The notes under the pieces were generated by a model that was not told the DNA's origin, made no database searches, and worked only from the letters and a program-made list of their open reading frames with translations. A stretch of DNA of 64,000 nt, taken from Streptomyces sp. SJL17-4 (lineage in GTDB: Bacteria > Actinomycetota > Actinomycetes > Streptomycetales > Streptomycetaceae). The stretch lies in NCBI RefSeq assembly GCF_036826855.1, contig NZ_CP104578.1, forward strand, positions 4,030,001-4,094,000. Direction: 5' to 3'. Position 1 is the first letter of the stretch, and every line of letters begins with the position of its first letter. The position numbers were made by a program, and so were the translations under genes. Below are positions 44,095-51,729 of this stretch, piece after piece.

Positions 44095-44903
44095 ACGTAC
44101 TCCCCCGGGGACTCGATGTGTTCGAGCTGCTTCTTCACCAGGTCCGCCACGCTCGCCTTGTCGAACGGCTTGGCGCCCGCCGCCTTCACGCTGACGAAGA
44201 CCTCGGAGTCGTACGCGAAGCAGAACAGCTCCTCCAGCGCGGCCGCCCGCTTCTTCTTGTCCAGCGAATCGTTCTCGGGCGCGAGGTAGCAGACGGCGTT
44301 CCGGCGGTCCTTCACCTTGGGGCCCTTCGGGAACTCCAGGATGTCCATGACCTCCTTGCGCAGCCGGTAGGTGTTCTTGATCTGCTTCTTGTCCTTCATC
44401 CGCGCGAGCTCGACGGTGACGACGACGTCGTTGTTCAGGTCGGCGAAGGAGCGGACGCCGATGCCCTGGATGCCGAGCTTGTCGACCTCCTTCTCGAACG
44501 CGCGGCGCTTCTTCCCGGAGAGCCCCTCGCCCGCCTGCTTCATCAGCGCGGTGGCCGCTGCGGCGCCGAGCTCGCCGTCGTTCCCGTACAGCTCCTCGTC
44601 GGGGCCGAACGCGTACCCGTCCGGCAGCGGCAGGAGGAGCTTGCTCAGCGGCGTTCCGGCCTTGCCGCGCGCGAGCGCGGCGGCCGGGTCCTCGCTCCGG
44701 GCGGGCTCCGGCGTCGGGCCCCACACCTCCGTCGGTGCGGTGCGGTCGGCGGAGCCCACGGTGACGGCGGTGTACGCGGCGCCGCCGCCGATCAGGCCGA
44801 GGACGAGCACGGAGGGCAGGACGACTCCGAGCAGGACCCGCCGGGCACCCCGCTTCACGGGCTCGGCCACGGGTTCGGTCATGTCGTTCCGGTCCTCACT
44901 CAC
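44091..44903 (-). CDS. Membrane-anchored secreted-domain protein (paralogue 2 of 3)
   Basis: 270 residues. A short basic cytosolic N-terminus is followed by a helix (about 24-46) and an external domain with LSKLLLPLPDGY. The rest is Lys/Glu-rich and contains two cysteines (NAVCYLA, FCFAYDS) that could form a disulfide. It overlaps both neighbours by 4 nt (GTGA before, ATGA after). No function is known, and it is the most divergent of the three. Confidence 0.85.
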   Translation of the reverse strand: MSEDRNDMTEPVAEPVKRGARRVLLGVVLPSVLVLGLIGGGAAYTAVTVGSADRTAPTEVWGPTPEPARSEDPAAALARGKAGTPLSKLLLPLPDGYAFGPDEELYGNDGELGAAAATALMKQAGEGLSGKKRRAFEKEVDKLGIQGIGVRSFADLNNDVVVTVELARMKDKKQIKNTYRLRKEVMDILEFPKGPKVKDRRNAVCYLAPENDSLDKKKRAAALEELFCFAYDSEVFVSVKAAGAKPFDKASVADLVKKQLEHIESPGEYV

Positions 44904-45766
44904 AGGCGCCCCAGCTGTCGCTCGGCCAGCGAACGGATGTCTTTCTCGGAGATCTTCTTGGTGTCGACGACGAAGATCTCCACCGCGATGTCACCGCGGT
45001 AGAAGTAGGCCCTGGCCTCGTACAGGTCGAGGTAGCCGGCCTTCTTCTGTACCGGGAAGACGTAGTAGCGGCCGTTGGCGGAGCCCTTGAGCTCCGTGCC
45101 CTCGTCGTCGGCGAAATCCTCGTCCGGCATGTAGGCCTGCTGGTCCTCGACGAAGTCCTGCGCTCCGAGGACGTCGTCGGAGCGGTACTGGACCAGCCGG
45201 ATCTCGGTCTCCTTGTACTTGCCCGTCACCCAGGACGTGACCGCGATCCGCCGGATGCCCAGGTCCAGCTGGAAGTCGAGAGCGCTGCCCGGCCTGGTGA
45301 ACTGCGAGGCGAACGAGGACACCCGCATCCAGCCGTCCGCGTCGGCGAACTCGGCCTTCTTCGCTCCGGCGGGCTTCGGCAGCAGCAGCTTCCGCAGGTC
45401 GCCCTCCGCCTTCGTCCGGAGGTCCTCCGAGGCCGGGAGCGGCTTCGCCGTCTGGCCCTTGGGGAGCGGCTTGGGGTGGGCGAGGTCCGGCTGGTTCAGC
45501 GGCGGCAGCGCGGTCGGTTCGCGGTCGGCCTGGATGCCGTAGCCGACGGCGGTGCCGCCGACGAGGCCGATGACGGCGGCGACGGCGATCAGCCCGACGG
45601 TACGGAGGACACGGCGGCGCGGCCGTACGGCGACCGGCTCGACCGGCGTGACCAGCGGGACCGGCTCCACGGCCGGCTCCGCGACCGGAGGTGCGGTTTC
45701 CGCTCCGGGATTCGGCTCCGGTGGCGGTGCCGTTTCCGGATTTTGGATACTTTCTACGTTGCTCAA
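44900..45766 (-). CDS. Membrane-anchored secreted-domain protein (paralogue 1 of 3)
   Basis: 288 residues from a TTG (LSNVESIQN) with a GGGGGG site. The Pro/Glu-rich cytosolic part (about 1-48) is followed by a membrane helix (about 52-76). The external domain has DLRKLLLPKPAGA and a C-terminal half rich in Asp/Glu. TTG is an uncommon start but is the only one that fits the domain; the ATGs further upstream lie in shadow sequence. It is the first gene of the three-paralogue operon and divergent from a DsrE-type gene. Confidence 0.82.
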   Translation of the reverse strand: MSNVESIQNPETAPPPEPNPGAETAPPVAEPAVEPVPLVTPVEPVAVRPRRRVLRTVGLIAVAAVIGLVGGTAVGYGIQADREPTALPPLNQPDLAHPKPLPKGQTAKPLPASEDLRTKAEGDLRKLLLPKPAGAKKAEFADADGWMRVSSFASQFTRPGSALDFQLDLGIRRIAVTSWVTGKYKETEIRLVQYRSDDVLGAQDFVEDQQAYMPDEDFADDEGTELKGSANGRYYVFPVQKKAGYLDLYEARAYFYRGDIAVEIFVVDTKKISEKDIRSLAERQLGRL

Positions 45767-45869
45767 AAGTCCCCCCACGAGACCTGAAGCGCGGATTCCG
45801 TCATCCGCGCACCCAGCAGACACGTGGGGGACACCGGGGGTTGCGCTGCCGCACATTACAGTTCGGCAT

Positions 45870-46235
45870 ATGCCGAAGAAGCTCGTGATCAAGGTGACCG
45901 CGGGGGCCGAGGCCCCCGAACGCTGTTCCCAGGCCTTCACCGTGGCCGCCGTGGCCGCCGCCAGCGGCGTCGAGGTATCGCTCTGGCTGACCGGTGAGTC
46001 CTCGTGGTTCGCCCTCCCGGGCCGCGCCGCCGAGTTCGAGCTCCCGCACGCCGCACCGCTGCCGGACCTGATCGACGGGATCGTGGCGGGCGGTGGCCGC
46101 ATCACGGTGTGCACGCAGTGCGCGGCCCGCCGCGACATCGAGGAGAAGGACCTCCTGGAGGGCTTCCGCATCGCCGGCGCCCAGCTCTTCGTCCAGGAGG
46201 CGATGGCGGACGAGACGCAGGCACTCGTCTACTGA
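45870..46235 (+). CDS. DsrE/DsrF-like family protein
   Basis: 121 residues. The N-terminus MPKKLVIKVTAGAEAPERCSQAF and the VTVCTQCAARRDIEEKDLLEGFRIAGAQ segment, with Cys pairs, are characteristic of the actinobacterial DsrE-fold peroxiredoxin-like group. Members of the wider family move sulfur through a cysteine; here the CTQC pair is the likely active site. It is divergent from the three-paralogue operon and lies next to DUF3099 and sulfur genes. The role is not established. Confidence 0.85.
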   Translation: MPKKLVIKVTAGAEAPERCSQAFTVAAVAAASGVEVSLWLTGESSWFALPGRAAEFELPHAAPLPDLIDGIVAGGGRITVCTQCAARRDIEEKDLLEGFRIAGAQLFVQEAMADETQALVY

Positions 46236-46249
46236 TACGAACGTACGAA

Positions 46250-46510
46250 CTATTCGCGGCGCTTCTTGCCGTCCAGTTCGTCCCACCACTCGTCCGACTT
46301 CGGGTCGCCCGAGGGGTCGTCCCACCAGCGATCCTCCGGGCCCCGACGGTTCGCGATCATCGCGGCGACCGGGGGGATGACCATGGCGACCACGCACATG
46401 CCGATGGCCACCGGCATCGAGAAGAGGCGCACGACGGCCCAGGCGCCCACGAAGAGCAGCAGGCAGCCGCCCATCATCCAGAAATAGACGTGCCGACGTC
46501 GTGCGTACAC
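46250..46510 (-). CDS. DUF3099 family membrane protein
   Basis: 86 residues: a basic N-terminus (MYARRRHVYFW), two membrane helices (about 10-28 and 33-50), and a hydrophilic Trp/Asp-rich tail (EDRWWDDP, SDEWWDELDG). This is the DUF3099 layout common in actinobacteria, with no known function. It ends 15 bp from the convergent DsrE gene. Confidence 0.88.
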   Translation of the reverse strand: MYARRRHVYFWMMGGCLLLFVGAWAVVRLFSMPVAIGMCVVAMVIPPVAAMIANRRGPEDRWWDDPSGDPKSDEWWDELDGKKRRE

Positions 46511-46525
46511 ACCTTCAGGGTACGA

Positions 46526-46588
46526 CCGAAGGGCCGTGCCTCAAGTCCTGGAATGGCGTCCAACCCCCCAGGAGGCACGGCCCTTCGG
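46526..46588 (-). terminator. Terminator downstream of the DUF1416-sulfurtransferase operon
   Basis: A 17-bp perfect inverted repeat (46526-46542 with 46572-46588) with a 29-nt loop follows the DUF1416 stop codon. Confidence 0.75.
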
Positions 46589-46606
46589 CCGGTTCGGTGT
46601 CGCGGA

Positions 46607-46894
46607 TCAGACCGCGATGGCGACCTCCGCGAGGCCACCGTGCTGCGCCACGACCTGACGGTCGGCGGTGCCGCCGGGGACCAGGGCGCGGACGGTCCAG
46701 GTGCCCTCGGCCGCGTAGAAACGGAACTGGCCGGTGGCGGAGGTCGGGACCTCGGCCGTGAACTCGCCGGTCGAGTCCAGGAGGCGGACGTAACCGGTGA
46801 CGGGCTGGCCGTCCTTGGTCACGAAGCCCTGGATGGTGGTCTCACCGGGCTTGATCGTCGAGGCGTCGGGGCCGCCGGGCTGCGCTCCACACAT
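46607..46894 (-). CDS. DUF1416 protein (beside rhodanese)
   Basis: 95 residues. MCGAQPGGPDASTIKPGETTIQGFV is followed by a beta-rich domain (DSTGEFTAEVPTSATGQFRFYAAEGTWTVRALV), similar to a carboxypeptidase-regulatory/transthyretin fold. This family is almost always encoded directly after a thiosulfate sulfurtransferase in actinobacteria, as here (49-bp gap, same strand). It may assist sulfur transfer. The N-terminal MCG cysteine is conserved. Confidence 0.92.
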   Translation of the reverse strand: MCGAQPGGPDASTIKPGETTIQGFVTKDGQPVTGYVRLLDSTGEFTAEVPTSATGQFRFYAAEGTWTVRALVPGGTADRQVVAQHGGLAEVAIAV

Positions 46895-46943
46895 GTCGTT
46901 CTGTCCTTACGGTCGAGGGGTCCGGAGGAGGGAGGGTCCGGGG

Positions 46944-47789
46944 TTACTTGTTGGCGCCGAGCTCGATCGGCACGCCGACGAGGGAGCCGTACTCGGTCCA
47001 CGAGCCGTCGTAGTTCTTGACGTTCTCGACGCCGAGCAGCTCGTGCAGCACGAACCAGGTCAGCGCGGAGCGCTCACCGATGCGGCAGTAGGCGATGGTG
47101 TCCTTCGCCAGGTCGACCTGCTCGTCCTCGTAGAGGGCCTTGAGCTCGTCGTCCGACTTGAACGTGCCGTCGTCGTTGGCGTTCTTCGACCACGGGATGT
47201 TGCGGGCGCTCGGCACGTGGCCGGGGCGCTGCGACTGCTCCTGCGGGAGGTGCGCCGGGGCGAGCAGCTTGCCGGAGAACTCGTCGGGCGAGCGGACGTC
47301 GACCAGGTTCTGGGCGCCGATCGCGGCGACGACGTCGTCGCGGAACGCGCGGATCGAGGAGTCCTGGGCCTGGGCCTTGTACTCCGTGGCCGGGCGGGCC
47401 GGCACGGCCGAGCCGTCGACCAGGTCGCGGGAGTCGAGCTCCCACTTCTTGCGGCCGCCGTCGAGGAGCTTCACGTCCTGGTGGCCGTAGAGCTTGAAGT
47501 ACCAGTAGGCGTAGGAGGCGAACCAGTTGTTGTTGCCGCCGTAGAGGACGACCGTGGTGTCGTTCGCGATGCCCTTCGCCGAGAGGAGCTTCTCGAAGCC
47601 CTCCTGGTCGATGAAGTCGCGGCGGACCGGGTCCTGGAGGTCCTGGGTCCAGTCGATACGGATGGCGTTGCGGATGTGGTTCTTCTCGTAGGCCGAGGTG
47701 TCCTCGTCGACCTCGACGATGGCGACCTGCGGGTTGTCGAGGTTGGCCTCGACCCAGTCCGCGTCGACCAGGACGTCGCTGCGAGCCAT
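46944..47789 (-). CDS. sseA: Thiosulfate/3-mercaptopyruvate sulfurtransferase (rhodanese, two-domain)
   Basis: 281 residues of two tandem rhodanese domains. The catalytic cysteine is in the loop AYCRIGERSA of the C-terminal domain (C-R-I-G-E-R). Characteristic VLYGGNNNWFASYAYWYFKLYGHQDVKLLDGG and VDVRSPDEFSG segments are present. It moves sulfur to cyanide or other thiophilic acceptors. It forms an operon with DUF1416. A Cys-containing leader ORF lies 166 bp upstream, suggesting cysteine-linked attenuation. Confidence 0.94.
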   Translation of the reverse strand: MARSDVLVDADWVEANLDNPQVAIVEVDEDTSAYEKNHIRNAIRIDWTQDLQDPVRRDFIDQEGFEKLLSAKGIANDTTVVLYGGNNNWFASYAYWYFKLYGHQDVKLLDGGRKKWELDSRDLVDGSAVPARPATEYKAQAQDSSIRAFRDDVVAAIGAQNLVDVRSPDEFSGKLLAPAHLPQEQSQRPGHVPSARNIPWSKNANDDGTFKSDDELKALYEDEQVDLAKDTIAYCRIGERSALTWFVLHELLGVENVKNYDGSWTEYGSLVGVPIELGANK

Positions 47790-47954
47790 GCTGTTCTCCT
47801 CCGGGGCAGTGTGCGGCGGTGTGGTGCGGGTGTGGCTGTGTACGCGTCGTCGCGGGCATGAGGGACGTGCGGAACGGACGTGCGTACGGGCTCTACACAG
47901 GGCGGCCCTGACCTTGTCGGAGGGCCTGAGGAATACGGGAGTGGTGAGTCCCGC

Positions 47955-48035
47955 TCAGACGGAGCGACAGAGCATGGCGGCGACGCGGCACAGGTCTACT
48001 GCCCGCCGCTTCGTGAGATCCGCCTGTCGCTTCAT
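47955..48035 (-). CDS. Cysteine-responsive leader peptide of the sulfurtransferase operon
   Basis: 26-residue ORF, too short for routine calling. The sequence MKRQADLTKRRAVDLCRV continues with AAMLCRSV. The pattern R-A-V-D-L-C-R...M-L-C-R-S is that of leader peptides known upstream of actinobacterial sulfur-assimilation genes, with Cys codons near the end. Ribosome stalling at Cys codons when cysteine is low would control the downstream sulfurtransferase and DUF1416 genes. It lies 166 bp upstream on the same strand. Identification is by pattern recognition from memory and is not tested. Confidence 0.75.
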   Translation of the reverse strand: MKRQADLTKRRAVDLCRVAAMLCRSV

Positions 48036-48088
48036 GCCCTCGATCGTAGGGACGGACAGGCGGCCGTGTCACCGGTGTGTCGTATTTT

Positions 48089-48121
48089 GAGACGCGATCG
48101 TCCGAGATGCGAGACGCGATC
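48089..48121. promoter_or_regulatory. Direct repeats upstream of the leader peptide
   Basis: Two exact copies of GAGACGCGATC occur at 48089-48099 and 48111-48121, with starts 22 nt apart. They lie just upstream of the leader ORF start (48035), where the minus-strand promoter is expected. They probably bind a dimeric regulator of sulfur metabolism. Confidence 0.5.
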
Positions 48122-48293
48122 ACCGTACGAGAGAGCTCCGGGCGCCTCCGCAGCGGGGCGTCCGGTTCTGATTCTGCTGGTCGGACGGCGGTGTCTCAGC
48201 ATGTGACCAACGGGTACGCGCCGGCCCGTCCGGGCGGCTTCCGGCGGCGTCCAGAGGTTTCCCCGGGGCCGCCCGGGCGGCCTTCCGGTGCCG

Positions 48294-48980
48294 TCAGCCC
48301 GCCAGGACGACGTCCTTGCCGGTCACGGTGACGGCCAGCCCGTCCGGCCTCGGCTCGACCTTCTCCACCTTCATCCCGGCGATCACGCCGATCGGACGCT
48401 CGAAGTCGGTCCGTGCGCGGACCAGGTCCTCGATGCCCGGGATGCCCTCGCCGGGCACCTCGTCGGCACGGACCCGGATCGTGTCGCCGTTCACCACGGT
48501 CACTGTCGAGAGGACCGTACGGGTCAGGGTGCGGCCCATCACGTTCACGCCGCCGGTCACCTTCACCTTGCCGTTGCCGCCGTAGGCCACGGTGGCCTCC
48601 TGGTCGGAGGCGGCGGTGAGGTCCGCGTACGAGATGAGGGCCGTCCCGCTCGCGGAGCCCGCCTTCGCGCCCGCCCAGTCGCCGGTCACGGTCACGTCCC
48701 GCAGCGCCACGGTCAGCTCGCCGACCCGGATGCGCTTGCTGCCCGCCTGTGCCTTGACGCCGGTCGCCTTCACGTCGACCTCGTCGAAGTGCTTGTCCGC
48801 GACCTGGGTGAGGAACGGGAAGCCCTTGATGTCGACCTCTATGGCGTCGCTGTCGACGGAGGCGAGCTTCACCCGGCTGGCCGCCTCGTCCTCGGCGTAC
48901 GACACGGCCAGCCGGTCGATCCCCACCAGGACCCCGCCCAGCACGACGGCCACGATCAACAGAATCCGCAGTGCTCGCAT
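48294..48980 (-). CDS. DUF2993 (LmeA-like) membrane/secreted protein
   Basis: 228 residues with an N-terminal hydrophobic anchor (MRALRILLIVAVVLGGVLVGIDRLAV) and a DUF2993 domain with alternating beta segments. DEAASRVKLASVDSDAIEVDIKGFPFLTQVADKHFDEVDVKATGV is typical. In mycobacteria LmeA takes part in lipoglycan maturation. Here the function is unknown, but an envelope role is likely. Confidence 0.88.
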   Translation of the reverse strand: MRALRILLIVAVVLGGVLVGIDRLAVSYAEDEAASRVKLASVDSDAIEVDIKGFPFLTQVADKHFDEVDVKATGVKAQAGSKRIRVGELTVALRDVTVTGDWAGAKAGSASGTALISYADLTAASDQEATVAYGGNGKVKVTGGVNVMGRTLTRTVLSTVTVVNGDTIRVRADEVPGEGIPGIEDLVRARTDFERPIGVIAGMKVEKVEPRPDGLAVTVTGKDVVLAG

Positions 48981-49015
48981 GGGCTGTGCGTCCCCCCGAT
49001 GGAAATGGATAAGTT

Positions 49016-49055
49016 CCGGCCCCCCGACACGAAGATCGACGTGTCGGGGGGCCGG
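49016..49055 (-). terminator. Terminator downstream of the Pro/Gln-rich membrane protein gene
   Basis: A 15-bp perfect stem (49016-49030 with 49041-49055) with a 10-nt loop. It lies between that gene's stop and the DUF2993 start, both on the minus strand. Confidence 0.85.
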
Positions 49056-49140
49056 TTGGTTCCCGTGCCCGGGTCGGATCAGGGTCCGCCACGGGTCCTC
49101 TCAGGGTCCGCTCAGGGCCCTCTCGGGGACGCGTACGCGG

Positions 49141-50358
49141 TCAGACCAGGGCCCTGCCCAGCAGGTAGACGGCGGGTGCGGCGGCCGTCAGCGGCAGCGC
49201 GACACCGGCCGTCATGTGCACGAAACGGGACGGGTAGTCGTAGCTCGCCACCCGCAGGCCGACCAGCGCGCAGACCCCGGCGCCGAGGCCGAGCAGCGCA
49301 CCGGAGGAGCCCAGGTCCGTCAGACCGCCGGCCGCGATCCCCGCGCCCGCCGAGGCGAGCAGCGCCACGATCAGCGAGACGGGGCCGGGCAGCGGGAGCG
49401 CCCGGGCGAGGACGGCCGCGGCGACGGCGACCCCGCCGACGACGACCGCGTCCGGTTCGGCGCCCAGGTGTCCGGTGGCGACGACGGTGAGCGCCGCGGA
49501 GGCGATGGTGGCCATCAGGCCGTACATGCGCTCGTCCGGGTCGGCGTGACTGCGCAGCTGGAGGACCAGGCAGAGCAGCACCCAGACGCCGAGCGTGCCG
49601 AAGATCGCGGCGGCCGCGTTCTCCCGGCCGGTGACGAGCAGGGCCGCGTCGGCGGCGAGGCCGCCGGCGAAGGCGAGGGCGATGCCCTGACGGGCGGGCC
49701 ACATGCCGTTGAGCCGGAACCAGCCGGCGGCGGTGAGGCCCTGGAGCAGCACGAGCGGGACGAGGAGCCCGTACGTGCCGAGGGCGGCGCCACCGGCGAG
49801 CAACAGCCCGAGGACGGCGGTCAGCGCGGCGGGCTGCATCCCGGGCTCGATGATCGGCGAGCGGCCCTCGGCACGGGCGCGCTGGGCGTCGGTGATCCGG
49901 GTGTTCCCGGAGGTGGTGGGCGAGGACCAGCCAGGCCCCGACTCACCGGAGGAGGCGGGGGACGCCGGAACGGGCTCCGCCACGGGGGCCGCGACCTCCA
50001 TCGGCTGAGACTGGTGCTGCGGCTCCGCGTAGTACGCGGCGGGGGTCCCGTTCCCGTACGACTCGTAAGAGCCCTGGCCCGCCGCGTACGCCTCGTACGG
50101 CTGCTGCTGAGGCTGGTGCGGCTGCTGCTGGTAGGCGGCCTGCTGGGTCTGCGCGGCCTGCGCCCGGTCGGCCTGGACCTGCTCGTACGTGACGGCCGGC
50201 TGGAACTGGGTGTCCCAGGTCTGGCCCTCCCACGTCTGGGTGACGTCGGGGCCCTGCTGCTCCTGGTGCCCGGCCCCGTTCCCGCTCCCGTTCCCGTTCG
50301 CGTTCGCGTTCGCGTACGGGTCGTACTGCTGACCGCCGTAGTACTGGTCATTGCTCAT
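49141..50358 (-). CDS. Multi-TM protein with Gln/Tyr/Pro-rich cytosolic N-terminus
   Basis: 405 residues. The first about 150 are low-complexity: Asn/Gly then Gln-rich runs (QQQPHQPQQQPYEAY), with no domain. The rest has about eight or nine membrane helices (about 174-400). There are no recognisable transport or enzyme motifs. The ATG at 50358 was chosen, as the longer frame runs through the moaD gene in another frame. It lies 10 bp after the MoaD-like gene's stop and is probably cotranscribed with it. Confidence 0.82.
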   Translation of the reverse strand: MSNDQYYGGQQYDPYANANANGNGSGNGAGHQEQQGPDVTQTWEGQTWDTQFQPAVTYEQVQADRAQAAQTQQAAYQQQPHQPQQQPYEAYAAGQGSYESYGNGTPAAYYAEPQHQSQPMEVAAPVAEPVPASPASSGESGPGWSSPTTSGNTRITDAQRARAEGRSPIIEPGMQPAALTAVLGLLLAGGAALGTYGLLVPLVLLQGLTAAGWFRLNGMWPARQGIALAFAGGLAADAALLVTGRENAAAAIFGTLGVWVLLCLVLQLRSHADPDERMYGLMATIASAALTVVATGHLGAEPDAVVVGGVAVAAAVLARALPLPGPVSLIVALLASAGAGIAAGGLTDLGSSGALLGLGAGVCALVGLRVASYDYPSRFVHMTAGVALPLTAAAPAVYLLGRALV

Positions 50359-50368
50359 GCTGTGGGGT

Positions 50369-50623
50369 TCACCCTCCTGCGAACGGCGGAAGCACCTCGA
50401 CCGTGCCGCCCTCGGCAAGCCGTACCGTCTCATGGCTCCGGGTCCCGACGGGGTCGCCGTCGACCAGGAACGAGCACCGCTTGAGGACCTGGACGAGCTC
50501 GCCCGGGTGCTTCGCGCGGGCCGCGTCGAGGGCCTCCGCGAGGTGCTCGGCGGTGTACGGCTCCTCCGCGACACCGGCGGCGGCCTTGGCCGCGGCCCAG
50601 TAGCGGATGGTTCCCGCTGCCAT
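50369..50623 (-). CDS. MoaD/ThiS-family sulfur carrier protein
   Basis: 84 residues with the ubiquitin-like fold pattern (TIRYWAAAKAAAGVAEEPY at the N-terminus; EVLPPFAGG at the end). The C-terminal Gly-Gly is needed for adenylation and thiocarboxylate formation. It is a sulfur donor for molybdopterin or another sulfur pathway. It is probably in an operon with the alpha/beta hydrolase gene upstream (45 bp away). No MoeB-like activating enzyme is adjacent. Confidence 0.9.
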   Translation of the reverse strand: MAAGTIRYWAAAKAAAGVAEEPYTAEHLAEALDAARAKHPGELVQVLKRCSFLVDGDPVGTRSHETVRLAEGGTVEVLPPFAGG

Positions 50624-50668
50624 AGCGGCGCTCCCTTCGTTCGTGTGCGCGCCGCCCCCCATGATGGG

Positions 50669-51499
50669 CTATGCGCGCGTGAGCCAGTCCCCGAGCCGGC
50701 CGAGCAGCTCCTCGTCCGCCCCGTTCTCGGCGTGGCCCATCCCCCGCTCCAGCCACAGTTCCGCCTCACCCGCCCCGGCCAGCATCCGCGGGTGGTCGAG
50801 CGGGAAGTACGCGTCCCGGTCGCCGTGCACGATCAGCAGCGGGGTCGGCGCGATCAGCGGCACCGCCTCCACGGGAGAGAGGGGTACGGGGTCCCAGGCG
50901 CGCCGGTCGATCCGGGTGCGGAGCCCGTACCGCCCGACGAGGCGGCCCGCCGGCCGGGTGACCACCCAGTGGAGACGCCGCATCGGGGCCGTCCCCCGGT
51001 AGTACCAGCGGGCGGGCGCGGAGACGGCGGCCACCGCGTCGGCGCGTCCGTCGGTCTCCCGGTGGAGGGCCGCGTGGCGCAGGACCACGGAGCCGCCCAT
51101 GGAGAAGCCGACCGTCGCCACGCGCGCGTGGCCGAGCTCACGCGCCCAGCGGACGGCGGCGGCCAGGTCGAGGACCTCCCGGTCGCCGAGGGTGGAGAGG
51201 CCGCCGGAGCCGCCGTGGCCCCGGAAGGAGAAGGTCACGACGGCCGCGCCCCGCTCGGCGAAGGCACGCGCGGCGCGCCGGACGGCGGGCCGGTCGGCCG
51301 ACCCGGTGAACCCGTGGGCGAGGACGACCGCCGTCGCCGCCGTACCGGTGACCGCCGTATCGGTGACACTTGCCTGAGAGGGTTCGTAAACCGCCTCGAT
51401 CCGGACATCGTCATCCGTACGCAACATTGCTCGCCGGGAGCCGGAAGTGATCAGGGAGACATCCACCATATGAAATCCGCCCTCTCCCTCTGAACTCAT
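50669..51499 (-). CDS. Alpha/beta hydrolase
   Basis: 276 residues of the alpha/beta-hydrolase fold. The oxyanion loop (HGFTGS), the nucleophile elbow G-F-S-M-G-G-S, an acid (VHGDRDAYFP) and the terminal His (GMGHAENG) are all visible. Substrates are probably esters or amides. The ATG at 51499 was chosen, with another in-frame start at 51469. It is divergent from the glnR leader region. Confidence 0.9.
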   Translation of the reverse strand: MSSEGEGGFHMVDVSLITSGSRRAMLRTDDDVRIEAVYEPSQASVTDTAVTGTAATAVVLAHGFTGSADRPAVRRAARAFAERGAAVVTFSFRGHGGSGGLSTLGDREVLDLAAAVRWARELGHARVATVGFSMGGSVVLRHAALHRETDGRADAVAAVSAPARWYYRGTAPMRRLHWVVTRPAGRLVGRYGLRTRIDRRAWDPVPLSPVEAVPLIAPTPLLIVHGDRDAYFPLDHPRMLAGAGEAELWLERGMGHAENGADEELLGRLGDWLTRA

Positions 51500-51520
51500 G
51501 TGGGCTATTCTCCTTGGCAG

Positions 51521-51554
51521 AGGATCCGGGCGACGCAGCCCCCGGGTCCTTTTG
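51521..51554 (+). terminator. Hairpin with U-tract in the glnR leader region
   Basis: A 10-bp stem (51521-51530 with 51541-51550, one G-U pair) with a 10-nt loop is followed by TTTTGCGTTTT on the plus strand. It is an intrinsic-terminator-like structure lying before glnR, not after any plus-strand gene. A promoter-like TATTCT sits just upstream (51506-51511). It may be a small-RNA terminator or an attenuator. Confidence 0.6.
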
Positions 51555-51669
51555 CGTTTTCCGACCGTTGTTACGGACGGATGAACAAAAGCTCTCAGGG
51601 CGCGAGAGCCGGCAGTGATCCGTACGAAGCAGTGCACGTCCTCGCAGGGACCGAGGAGGAACCGACGTT

Positions 51670-51729
51670 ATGAGCGAGCGACCGAAGCACGACCGACCGA
51701 CGGCAGGGACGGCAGGTGGTGCGCGATGA
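51670..51729 (+). CDS. 19-residue leader ORF coupled to glnR
   Basis: A short ORF with an AGGAGGAA Shine-Dalgarno about 8 nt before its ATG (the strongest in this region). Its TGA overlaps the glnR ATG (ATGA). The product starts [19 protein letters not shown] and is polar. The coupling suggests that translation of the leader controls glnR initiation, since glnR itself has only a weak site (AGGTGG). The coding status is inferred from the signal and the overlap alone. Confidence 0.5.
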   Translation: MSERPKHDRPTAGTAGGAR

